Source: Dendrophyllia cribrosa (Eukaryota > Cnidaria > Anthozoa > Scleractinia > Dendrophylliidae). From it: a stretch of DNA of 64,000 bases. This document shows positions 53,974-64,000 of the stretch, in pieces. Location: NCBI GenBank assembly GCA_024195265.1, contig JAJLRJ010000011.1:1-64000 (forward strand), written 5' to 3'. Position 1 is the stretch's first letter, and each line of letters begins with the position of its first letter. Both the position numbers and the translations under genes were made by a program. The notes under the pieces are model-generated. The model was not told where the DNA came from. It did no database searches and saw only the letters and a program-made list of their open reading frames with translations.

Positions 53974-55475
53974 GATCGTTTTCACTCACGTGACAAAATT
54001 CTTGACAACCGTTGCTACGCCGCCATATTGGTGGACCAAAGTGTAAACAAACCCGAGTCGCGTCCTCTTAATTATACGGGTGCTGTAATCAATTGTTCGA
54101 TGTGGAAGCAAAAGCGGTCGAGATAGGGGTATTTATTTCACTTGAGGACGTTCTCAGTTATGAATCAAAGTAAAGAAACCGACAAATTGCCGCAAGAGAG
54201 GCGATCGCGATGGATTTCTGCTGTTTTGAACGATAGTGTGCACGTGTAAGCCAGATATTTTGTTTCAATTTCTGGACAAGCGGCTATAACAGGGATAGAT
54301 ATAATGTTGACTGGGTTTCATTAATACTCGGGAACGACACAAAAAAAAACAGGAAAAAAGAAACGTAGAACAAACGTCGCAGCGAGAACAGAGAGAGGAA
54401 TCAAAAGGAACAAAAAAAGCCAAAGCGATTGTAGCCGAAAAAATGTCATCAAAGAAACGCGAACTAAACCCGGAGGGCAAATGTCTGATATTGTGTTCGA
54501 GAACGAATCTCCAAAAGCTAAAACTAAGCCCCCAAGGATATTTCATGTCTTGCCCTACTGAAATATTTCATACGGTTTCGCCTTTTCTTTTACGCAAATT
54601 CGACCAAAACATTCTCGGCTGTTGTTTGCGCTCGTGCGATTTCCGTTTTTATGGCTTCGATACACAGACCTAAAACTCCCTGATGAAGTCTACGATAGTT
54701 AAACGAAGTATGTAGGAGAAATAAATAACTTTTTCACCTTATAGTTCGCAATTGCTGCCCACTAGTCTCTCTTTCAAACTGATCGCTAAAAATTCTCCAC
54801 TCGCATGTACACAACTTGTGTACATGACTGAGTTTATCACTGAGCCGGGGTGTTGTCTATGCTTCTTGGTCAGTTCCAAACAAACACTCGCCATATAATT
54901 TGAAAAGGATTCTGTTTGCCTGGCCTTACAACCAAGGCAATGAGCAGACGAAACTGTTCCTTCTCTTTCCGTGTTGATTAAAATTGAGATTTTGAGTCAT
55001 CACTGGAAATGTCTCACTATCGCTAAACAAACTTGTCCGTAGCAATGATTTGGCTTTGTAGTACGCTAACTATAAATACGGACACTGTTTTATTATAAGC
55101 TCCTAGTGTAGGCATCGGAAAGTTTTAAACTGCTAGTGGGTGTAAAGGCTGTTACAATGATTCAACTGTTTGAATATGAGACAACCGGTCCGGTTCGAAT
55201 AAATGTCGACATGGGATGGATTTCTAATTGCCGAGATTTTCTCCAAATAACACTGTTTAACTCGCGATTTCAATTTCTTAGCATATCCCGAAATGGGAAA
55301 AAACAAGTCAAATAAAGATTTTCCCCAGACTTTGCTTCACATCCCGAAGTATTCATTTCTAAAATGCGACAACTATAGATATGACTTGCATTGCACCCTA
55401 TTACTGCTATTACGCAATTGAAAGTGGTCCACCAATATGGCGGCGGATCTGTCGTGACGTCACGTGAAAACGATC
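53974..55475. mobile_element. 1502-bp insertion with GATCGTTTTCAC ends
   Basis: The left end is GATCGTTTTCACTCACGTGA and the right end TCACGTGAAAACGATC. 'Ccgccatattggtggacc' is mirrored just inside. TA flanks both sides. The other arm of the duplication lacks it (reads AAAATACGCCGG across the site). No transposase frame recognised, so non-autonomous or decayed. Confidence 0.8.
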
Positions 55476-56408
55476 TATACTCAGGAAAATATGATAACAC
55501 AACAAAACCAACACCAAATGAAACATGAGTAACATGGCCAAAATAGGTAATCGCGCAGAGCGATAATTTCAACGAAAATATTACCCACAAGAGTTCTCAA
55601 ATGACTCAACTGGGTAACATTTTGCTCTAACAATGTGTAGGCTACAAATGGAGCCGATAAAGCAGAGACGTGGATGCTAATTAATTATGTATACTGATTA
55701 ACGTAGTCCACGTTGCGCTGTCATCGAATATTTAGCATATCAGCTATAAATTTAGCAGTTAAACTGTCTTGAAAATGTGTTTCGACGCATAATATATTGT
55801 GAAAGGAGGCATGTTGATAATTACAGCGTCGAATGGTTCGTCAGCATTCAATTTTTTTGATATTCTCTGTGTCGAAAAAAAAGCACATTGAAGACTTAAA
55901 TGAATGCCATTAAGAATATTTGACAGATGCCAAAAATTTTTTTTCACAGAAACATAGTACTAGAATAGGTTTGTATTGTAGTATAACGTTTGTTGAATTA
56001 CAATGTTGCCCATTGGAGATAATTGCATTTGAAAAAGTACAATTTGACGAAGTTGCGTGACATGGTCAATGATTGACAGCTCTTAATTGACAGGAATAAT
56101 ATTAAATTACATAAACTTTAAGTTTTCAGATCCTAAGGGTTCCAGCAATTGTTGGATGAAATTAGATTAGAATCCATTACATTCTGTTAGTTTGAGAGAA
56201 GTCTCTTGTCAGTGCATTTTTAAAGGATATTTTTGGGTTTTACCCCTAGGAATTGAGGTGGGGCCTCTAATACCCCAGGGAATGGTCAGGAGACCGAACC
56301 ACTTTGGTTTCTTGAATAACTTAGTGAACCTAAAAATCTGTGAAAGTTTGAAAGAAATCGGTGAGATGGCATGTGTCACGTCTGCCTGGTCCTCTCGTGG
56401 ACAGACTC

Positions 56409-56570
56409 TTAAATGCAACTGTGGATAGCTATTACGAGTTTTTACCAAGTGCACATTAGTACAGCGCTAACTCAGTCAGGTTAGTCACTGGAACTTGTTG
56501 CTACACTGTGCTGATATGAGCCGCAATAACGGCGAAATAGCTATCCACAGTTGCATTTAAACTTTCGGTT
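56409..56570. mobile_element. Small TTAA-flanked MITE in the right arm
   Basis: The ends ATGCAACTGTGGATAGCTAT and ATAGCTATCCACAGTTGCAT lie between two TTAA. The left arm reads GACTCTTAAACTTTCGG (in reverse, about 49480-49496), the unbroken site with one TTAA. Confidence 0.88.
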
Positions 56571-56639
56571 TGGTCTCAATCATGCCATTGTTGCGTTACT
56601 TTTTCTACGCAGTTGTCAGCCCTTGCTTCTTATAGTATT

Positions 56640-59600
56640 GTGTTTAGGTGTAGCTAGATTTTTGCTAAAATTTTTGGCTTGAAAAAAAGAGATTTTGCTC
56701 TGGAAATTTGTTAAGGTTTTAACAAGCAGGCTGCAACTGCGCAAGGAGTCTCCAAGTAGCAAGTGAAATATATATATATTTGTGCTCAACTGAAAGGAAT
56801 GATCAGATCGAGTTCATTTTATCTCCGAAGCACGAACCTTACGTTAAATGTTCAAAGAAATGCGAGCGCGCTGTTATTGGTCATGCACACAGGCTACGTC
56901 ACCAGAATATGAGCGCGCGCATATCATAGGACAGTTTATGGAGGAAATAATAAACTTGTTCCTTGAGCATTGTTGAGGTTGTATAGGTACTTGGGAATTA
57001 AAAAAAGAACACTCGCGAGTTCTATTGTTTTCATTTTGTTTTTAATTCCGGCGTCCTTATATAACTTATACGCTAAATATAACGAATATGGTAAGCAGGA
57101 AACGTAAGCAAAAACCTACTTTACAGAGGTATCCGCTTTCAGACATTTGACTGTTAATATAGTTAATTAATATAATTAGTTAATTAATAACTATAATTAA
57201 TAATAAATATGTTCATGTAATGTTATATCTTAGACATCAAGACATTCACTCCCCCAAATTCAGTGATGAGAAAAAATGTGAATCGGAGGGAGGAGAGGTC
57301 CCATTTCTCTTTTTATTCCGTCCGAGATATTCATCTTTGAATCGGGGGGGGGGGGGGGGGGGGTGGGATGGAGGGATGGGAGGTGGGAGCTTTCATTTCT
57401 GTATTGATTCCGTCCGAGATTAAGCAGGAAGGGAAAAAAAGGGTTCTGGGGGAGAGAAGCAAGTCTGCTTTTCGTATTTTCCTCCCCAGTTTTATTGGTT
57501 TTCCCAGAAACATGGGAATTCTTACCTCATTTTTCGACAATTATCCACCACGTGCCCCCCGTTTCTTCACCCAGCATGACGTACCCAAGTTCCAAAACTT
57601 TTTCAAATATTTCCGTCTCAATTTGTTTGTTTCCGTTGAAGGAATGACTTGAAAAATGTTAGATATTGTGAAGATGAGTGTTTTCGAAAGAGCTCGAGTG
57701 ATTTAAAATTGCGATATTGGCCAGAAAAGCGGTCTTGGATTTCCTGTTCTTAATATTCTCTATTTTCCGTCTCTATTGTCTGTAACCCATTTCAAATCAT
57801 ATTGACCCTCAATTCTCCATAATATTAGTGCAGACAATTTAGCGTGGAATGTCAATATCAATCTTATATAGTGTTACCGACCGTCACGAAAATTCTCACG
57901 ACACAAGTATCTGGGATCGAGAGCAAGATGTTTTCTTATAATTGCTGTACCTTTTCATAGACCTTCTTGCTTTAGACCGAGTTTTCTGACGTTTTGCGGC
58001 CCAAACTGAACATTTTGAGCGTTATTTTTCATGAGAAGGTAAGAAAAGCCTCTGTTTACAATACACTTTCTTGTTAATTTAGATGTTGAAATAAGCTCGG
58101 TATAATTGAATGTTTCACGCGATGTCGATTTAAGTTAATCGTATTTTACGCGTTCGCTCTAGATCTGTTAATTTCTTTCAATGGAATGTGCGAACGGCGA
58201 TTTTTTTCGGGTTTCCTGGTTTGCAAATCCAAAATGCTAAAACCAGCTAAATTAGGCAAAGAAGCTTAATCTGCTTAACAGAGGCGATGGATTCTCCGGT
58301 CTGGAAAATTCGATTGACAAAAAAAACATGTCATAGGGAAATCTCTTAAGTAAGAATGATCTTGTTAATCACTTAGGCAGCTTTGTCGTTAAAAGGTTCA
58401 ATATGGCTAGGGTTTGGATATTCGATTGTAGTGGTTTAATTTATCACAAGCGTTACTGTATATCGTGACCTGAGTATCAACTTTTAATCAACATAGTGAA
58501 ATACCTGCAATTGTAACTGATCAAGGGCACATGGGATCATTTTCTGTCGAATTGATCACGTAGTCGGTGCAAAGATCCGGGACATGACGAATTCCCTACT
58601 CCCCAAGGGGGGTGGGGTTCTCCCTTACACTGATATCCCGTATTAGCTGTATAATCTAAGTGCGGTCCATTAGGTTTGAAAATGGGTGTCGATTTGGGTT
58701 TGGGACAGCACGGTGCAAACTTTTCTTGCCACGTTGCACGCAACAGTGACAGAAGAAGAATCGCGTTCTACATTTGCGACGTTGCGCGCAACGAATTGCA
58801 TCCTGCCGGACAGTACGCAGCTCTTACAAGGTCTTCTCTGATTTGCTGAGAAAACAATAGAACAAACAACACAACAATGGACCCTAGCCCTGAAAACAAT
58901 AGAGCTGCGTGATACCCAGGTCCAATGAAATTAGAGGTTGTAAAGAGCTGCGTGGTATCTGGTGTGACACCTCCAAAAGATCTCTTTGCGCGCAAAGTTG
59001 TGTCCAGGCCCTTAAGGTTCAGGTCTGGGAATTGGTAGGGAAAACTTTATATTTTGGTCGACAAAATGGGTAGGGTAAAAATGAAATATTTTGGTCTGAA
59101 AAATTGGTGAAGCCCTGGCCAAACGGAAAATGACAACTTACGTTTAACTTGCACAGCACTAGGTGGCTAAACGGAGTCGCAAATACTCGCAAAAAGTCGC
59201 AAGTTTGGTTGTCCTTGCTCCGCGCGTTGTTATTGGCTGCTTGACTTGCATTGACTTGCATTGACTCGCCACAATTTGTGTTTGGTGGCCGAACGGTGAA
59301 AAACTTGCGCCTACTTGCGGAGAAATTTGAGCTTGAACAAAGTGATCGCAAGTCAACGTAACCCATCGCAAGTACGTGCTAGTCCTGGTCAAACGTAACG
59401 AAGTCCGTCGCAAGTTTTCAGCTTGTGATAACTTTCTCAACAAATCTTTTCAGGAGTACCCCCTTCCTGGGTTCTTACCCAACTTTTCTTTGCAAACGTT
59501 TATGCTGTAAGGTGGCCACTGAAAATTGAATGTAATACTTAAAATTGAGAGGTCGAGATCTTCTGAAAAAAAAAATTCTGCCGAAGTTTAAGAGGCGAGG

Positions 59601-59880
59601 CGGAGCCGGGGGTACCCCTCAGTCTAATTTCCCCGGATCCTCCGTCCCTGGACTTGGGGTTTGGATCAGCATTTACAGCAACCACTGATTTTTTTTATAT
59701 ATTTTCTTTAGTGTAGTGATTCGGATTTGTTTGCTTTTTCATTTAATTTTCTCAACAAATGTCATACCTTGTGTGTATGTATGTGATTTTTTTACTATGG
59801 CGCAAGACCAATAGTTGTCGTTATCGTTTTTATGACTATTGAACACATTCACTTTTGAGGGTACTAAAATGAATCAAAAG
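56640..59880. other. No gene recognised
   Basis: Long intergenic stretch. It holds AT-rich simple sequence near 57160-57210, a 20-bp G run at 57344-57363, and a diverged inverted-repeat element around 59105-59410 ('ccctggccaaacgg' against 'gtcctggtcaaacg', interior 'gacttgcattgacttgcatt'). Short open frames show no family features. Confidence 0.4.
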
Positions 59881-59888
59881 CTCCCCTC

Positions 59889-59889
<1 letters not shown>

Positions 59890-59981
<92 letters not shown>
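59890..59981 (+). repeat. Poly-C tract, 92 bp
   Basis: Uninterrupted C run, with more C-rich sequence to 60050. On the minus strand it produces long polyglycine open frames, which are artefacts. The true length is uncertain. Confidence 0.9.
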
Positions 59982-59982
<1 letters not shown>

Positions 59983-60047
59983 CAACCCCCAACCCCCACC
60001 CTCTGCGTCCAACTCCCAACCTCTCCTCCCTCCAAGCCGTCCCCATG

Positions 60048-61075
60048 GGTACCGTATTTTCTCGATTAAACGCAGGGGACTCCGCCTCGCGGACCCGGCG
60101 TTTATTCGAGCATTCGCCTCCCACCAATGTGTCCCGGGTTCGATTCCCGGCCCGGCGCCATATGTGGGTTGAGTTTGTTGTTGGTTCTCTCCTTGCTCCG
60201 AGAGGTTTTTCTCCGGGTACTCCGGTTTTCCCTTCTTCTCAAAAACCAACATTTCCAAATTCTAATTAGATCTGGAAAGTGTCCACAATTAGCACTCGCA
60301 TGCTAGAACTCTGACACTTAAATACATTGACTTTATTTTTGATTTTTTTATTAAACAGGGGTAATTTTCATCATTTTTCATGATCACATTTTAGTTTTTT
60401 TATTCCTAATTTCCTGATTTAAAAGCTAAATTGAACAAAATGTTCCTCAGTGATATCTTGATGATGAAAACAAGAACGAGAATTCTCAAAGAAAATACAT
60501 GTATATCAGTCAATAAACTGCAGTAAAATTTTAATCAGAAGTGATGTTTCCTGACCCTGCATTTGAGACTTTTGTCTGTCAGTTTTCATTAAAACATCAC
60601 CTCAGATAATGATAAAGATGACGAACTTTATATATCGATAAAGAATGTCCGCTTGACAAAAAATCCAGCAAAATAGACTGAACAGTGACTATTGTTACGT
60701 TTTTTTTATTTATATCAAAGTGACATAAACTTTCTCAAAGTCCGTTTTTCGGTTTTTCGTTTTGGGGTGTCGTCGCTCGCTCTCGCGACTTTTTCGCTCG
60801 CTTTTCCGCGACTTCGCGCTCTTGGAGGCTTCGCAGTCGACTTGTGGCAAGTCTACGGAGCCTGATGGTTAGGTGGAATGGCCGCTGCAGTTTATTTTAC
60901 CCAAATTTCATGGTAAAACTACAATGTACAATACCGAATTTAAATAAACGCCGGACCTAAAATAAACGCCGGTACCTCGAATAAACGCCGGGGGCGTTTG
61001 TTTAAAACTCGAATTGTCGACCCGCGTTTATATTCAGGGCCCGGCGTTTAATTGCGGGCTCAGTAATAGCCGATC
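60048..61075. repeat. Repeat with AAACGC/GGCGTTTA-rich ends around a SINE
   Basis: 'Ttctcgattaaacgcagggg', 'cccggcgtttattcgag' and, on the far side, 'aataaacgccgg' three times and 'cccggcgtttaattgcggg' form a set of mirrored phrases. The 60095-60345 SINE sits inside. Confidence 0.5.
60095..60345 (+). repeat. tRNA-headed SINE with conserved core, possibly Nin-DC type
   Basis: A tRNA B-box-like GGGTTCGATTCCCGG lies at about 60134, followed by 'tgtgggttgagtttgttg', CTCCGAGAGGTTTTTCTCCG, GGTACTCCGGTTTTCCC and a tail 'ctgacacttaaata'. From memory this core resembles the conserved Nin-DC SINE domain of eumetazoans. The orientation is plus. Confidence 0.6.
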
Positions 61076-61194
61076 GATTAAAAATCTCGTACCCAGAGTA
61101 TTCAAGTTTCTTGGTTAGCAGGGCGTCGCCAGGAAGCCTGAGGACTCTTGGTATGAGATTGATCGATTAATTCATAGCTGATCGACCGATCGAG

Positions 61195-61402
61195 TAGCCT
61201 GCGTAGCTGGCGGGATTATTATACCCGGGTACTGTTTTGGCCGTTTTTTTATTTTTGACAGACAATTTGGCGGCGGAGCCGCGAGAAGAATGGGAACGAG
61301 TCCAATTAAAAATTTTCGCTCGCGGCATCCCTCGCGGCTTCGCCGCTCGCGCGCCGCCAAAACAGTACCCCGGTATAATAATCCCGCCAGCTACGCAGGC
61401 TA
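61195..61402. mobile_element. 208-bp fold-back MITE with 9-bp target duplication
   Basis: TAGCCTGCGTAGCTGGCGGG mirrors CCCGCCAGCTACGCAGGCTA, with arms of about 46 bp. CCGATCGAG flanks both sides (61186-61194 and 61403-61411). It has the same end sequence as 52161-52223. Confidence 0.9.
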
Positions 61403-61411
61403 CCGATCGAG

Positions 61412-62454
61412 CGCGAGTGACATTTTGCCCCACTGCTATTGGCGTTCAAAGTTCACGCCTATTCACATGATTCACAAGTTAAACTAAAGGGGATAAATTT
61501 AGAAAATTGTAGAGACAAATAGTTTATTAACTTTTGAACACAATACCCGACCTTAAATGAATGGTCACTGAATGGATCACGTATTGTTGTCGGCTTTGAT
61601 CGTCTTATCTCTTTTCCTAAATCAATGCCTTTATCGCTTATCTTCTTCCCCTATCGGTATAATCAGCGATATTAAACGGGAATTTTCATTTTGTTTTATA
61701 TTAAATCTGCTTGCTAAAATCACCTTGTATAAATATATTTTTAATGTTACGCTAAAAAAGAAGTCGACGATGGCATGGCTCGTTTAAAATAAATGAATAC
61801 TGGAGATGAATATTACTAAAATTGCAAACGATTTTTTGCTAAAGAAACGAAAAGCAACGATGCGCCCAACACGGCTTCCTGAGCGGTCTTTCTGAAAGGC
61901 TGTCATAACAACTAAATGTTCACTCCGAACTCGATTCATGCTGTCACAAATTGTTTGTTGGTTTATCCGATTGGTGCCTTCTTCTTTCATCAGTTTTATC
62001 TTTCGTCACCTTGCTTATCACTGTTTGTTTTTCTGCTGGTGGGAAGTATTAAACGAAGGACTAGGTGGAACCCGCGCGTGATATTGTGTGAAATTTAGTA
62101 CAAAACGCGAGTGCGAAACGGAAAAATTTTGCATTCTCGCCAGGTTTTAGAAATAGTATTGCAATCTTCTGATGCATATGCTGTTTTAAGGAAATGGTGT
62201 GCTTAGTAAGGTAGGTAATTAACGCGCAGATTACCAGTGTGGTTTACAAAATGCTCGCTAGGCATGTCTGTCGGTTTTGTGGCCCATTGACCTCGCTCCC
62301 CTGTGCCTCCAGTGGGACCGAAGGCCATTGTTACTGTAATAGAAAGGAAATTGTGTTCTTGCAATAAATGCAGGCACGTTTGACTTCAAATAATTGCAAA
62401 GCAAAATGAAACAAATGCTAAGCAAAATGAAACAAAAGCTACAATGGTATATAC
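61412..62454. other. No gene seen
   Basis: Open frames of 60-70 codons only, none with a family signature. 'Gcaaaatgaaacaaa' is repeated near 62400. Confidence 0.4.
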
Positions 62455-62851
62455 TCGGTGGCGAATTCAGATTTTACCACAATTGTCGGTAATCTCGCAA
62501 TCTGATTGGTCGATGCGGGTGGTAAATGAGAGTACAGACAACGGTGCTGACGCTAACATCACGCAATGCAAGTTATAGACAACGCTTGCTCGCGCAATGC
62601 ATCACGTTTTGTAACGAAACTTCGATTTTCCTTGTATTTTTTTTCTAAATATTGTGGTAAAAAACAGATTTCCACCGGTTTTCCGTGGTGTGGACTCTTA
62701 TTTACCACGATTTACGTCATCACATGGTCAAAACTTGTTGCTGACTCACTCGGCTGCGCCTCGTGAGTCCACAACATTTTGACCATGCGATGACGTAAAT
62801 CGTGGTAAATAAGAGTCCACACCACGGAAAACCGGTGGAAATTTGCTAACT
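62455..62851 (-). repeat. Fold-back repeat (TTTCCACCGGTTTTCCGTGG), copy 2
   Basis: Related to 40270-40660 but with the flank on the other side. The 180-bp hairpin 62670-62851 ('ccaccggttttccgtggtg' with its mirror) is nearly perfect. Confidence 0.7.
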
Positions 62852-63134
62852 CCATCGAAGCGGGGAGGGGAGGGGGGCGGAGTGAATAAGGGGGGTGGGG
62901 CGGAGGGAAATGTTCGGACACTGAAAAAAATTTCGGCAGTTCCAATTCCGGCCTTTTTTGGCGAGATAACGGGAGGGGAACCTCTCTCTTTAGGTCGAAC
63001 ATGTCACCTGGTCACTCTATGTCTACGAAGTGTTTGCAGGAGCTCAGTGGAAAATTATAGAGGGGAATCGACAATATTTGGAGAGGGTATAAAAACCGCT
63101 TCTGGGAACAAATACCCTGATTTTCGGAGCTAAA

Positions 63135-63877
63135 TTCACGGTGGGCACAGATTCACTCGAAATCGCTCACCATTTCGCGATATAACTTTTTCCGTTTTGA
63201 TGTTGTTAACATGAAATTTCACAACAGCACAGAACTCATCATTTTCACAAATTAAATATTTTTTGTTTTTCCATTTTTGCAATTTTTGGCGGGAAAATGA
63301 CGTCATAAAGTTGGCGCCAAAAAAATAACTTAGTATTATGGGATATGTAATGACAATTTCTGAAAGCACTCGCCGCAAGCATCTCAAAACTGAAAAAATC
63401 TGGTAAATACGTTGATCCGATCAAAACATATGACGTTTCAAAATTTGAACTCCCCGCACATTATCTGCGGGGGCAGGAGCCGGCGGGGGTCAAAGGTCAT
63501 TTAGAATCAAATTGACTGAAAAACTTGCGCTTCATTCAACTTTAACAGTTTTGAACCTAGGAAGCTGAAATTTTACAACAATATAGAAGTTATCATTCGC
63601 AAAAATCGTATGTTTTTTGTTTTTTAAATTTCAAGTATTTTGGCGGGAAAATGACGTCACAAAGATGGCGCCAAAATTTGAAATTAGTATTATGGGATAT
63701 CTGATGACAGTTTCTGAAAGAACACGCCATAATAATTTCAAAAGTGAAAAAAGTTCGTTAATATGTTGATGAGATCCAAAGATACCACATTTCGAAAATT
63801 GATGGGCCCCTGATTTCCGCCATTTTGTTAGCACGCGAATGGTGAGCGATTTTGAGTGAATCTGTGCCCACCGTGAA
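63135..63877. mobile_element. 743-bp inverted-repeat element with internal direct repeat
   Basis: It starts TTCACGGTGGGCACAGATTC and ends GAATCTGTGCCCACCGTGAA; GAGCGATTT and AAATCGCTC also mirror. Inside, 'ggcgggaaaatgacgtca', 'attatgggatat' and 'tttctgaaag' occur twice, 354 bp apart. Confidence 0.75.
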
Positions 63878-64000
63878 ATATGCGATTTTACCTTTCTATT
63901 TACCTTTATATTCAGATGACAAAAATGACGAAAATCTACACCCATTTTCAAACCAAAATTGTCAAATTACATTCCCATTTTCAGAGAAAACAGCTCGAAA

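Larger units (their letters stand above)
49400..56639. repeat. 7.2-kb inverted duplication with differently interrupted arms
   Basis: The left arm (about 49400-52470) and the right arm (about 52735-56639, reversed) share the same order of segments: 'aatactataagaagcaaggg', a 70-codon frame starting MREVSCQCIFKGYF (49699 leftward and 56192 rightward), 'catgcctcctttcac', 'cagacgatgtaaagtcaac', and a CPKHR-coding segment. The outer two thirds are highly similar; the inner 0.6 kb is patchy. Insertions private to one arm: 51437-51826 and 52161-52223 on the left; 53974-55475 and 56409-56570 on the right. About 260 bp separate the arms. Confidence 0.85.

Noticed and set aside
59836..60258. Polyglycine and polyproline proteins
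   Set aside because: They are translations of the 92-bp poly-C tract.

Overview
The window is animal nuclear DNA: AT-rich, intron-rich, with GT-AG introns and many small inverted-repeat transposons. Gene content (SF3B6, a TPD52-family gene, EFHC1, mitochondrial ribosomal protein mL53, a LAMMER/CLK kinase), protein similarity levels and the repeat families point to an anthozoan cnidarian, most likely a stony coral. That assignment is inference; no marker gene is present.

Layout. 0-5.6 kb: the edge of an unidentified minus-strand gene (one signal-peptide-like exon), then repeats. 5.6-9.3 kb: SF3B6 on the minus strand, five exons. 9.45-17.9 kb: a TPD52/D54 gene on the plus strand with two alternative last exons. 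19.9-25.0 kb: EFHC1 on the plus strand, three DM10 domains and no EF-hand. 26.0-27.8 kb: mL53 on the minus strand, three exons. 27.9-39.0 kb: a CLK kinase on the plus strand, 13 exons. 42.0-42.6 kb: a single-exon BTB/POZ gene. 43.1-46.3 kb: a 3.1 kb Merlin-type DNA transposon with an open transposase frame and an 8-bp target duplication. 46.4-64 kb: no host gene recognised; a LINE tail, nested MITEs, a 7.2 kb inverted duplication, a 92-bp poly-C tract and more fold-back elements.

Two gene pairs are divergent with very short gaps between start codons (SF3B6/TPD52, 159 bp; mL53/CLK, 156 bp) and probably share bidirectional promoters. SF3B6 (branch-site recognition) and CLK (SR-protein kinase) both act in pre-mRNA splicing; the other genes serve vesicle traffic (TPD52), ciliary doublet microtubules (EFHC1) and mitochondrial translation (mL53). 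I see no evidence that they form one pathway.

The most distinctive feature is a layered record of transposition. At least seven elements end in TTAA. Several insertions have an in-window empty-site copy that fixes their boundaries, and one large inverted duplication has taken different insertions on each arm. No new enzymatic system was found; the strongest candidates for follow-up are the Merlin element with inverted 25-bp subterminal arrays and the inverted duplication.
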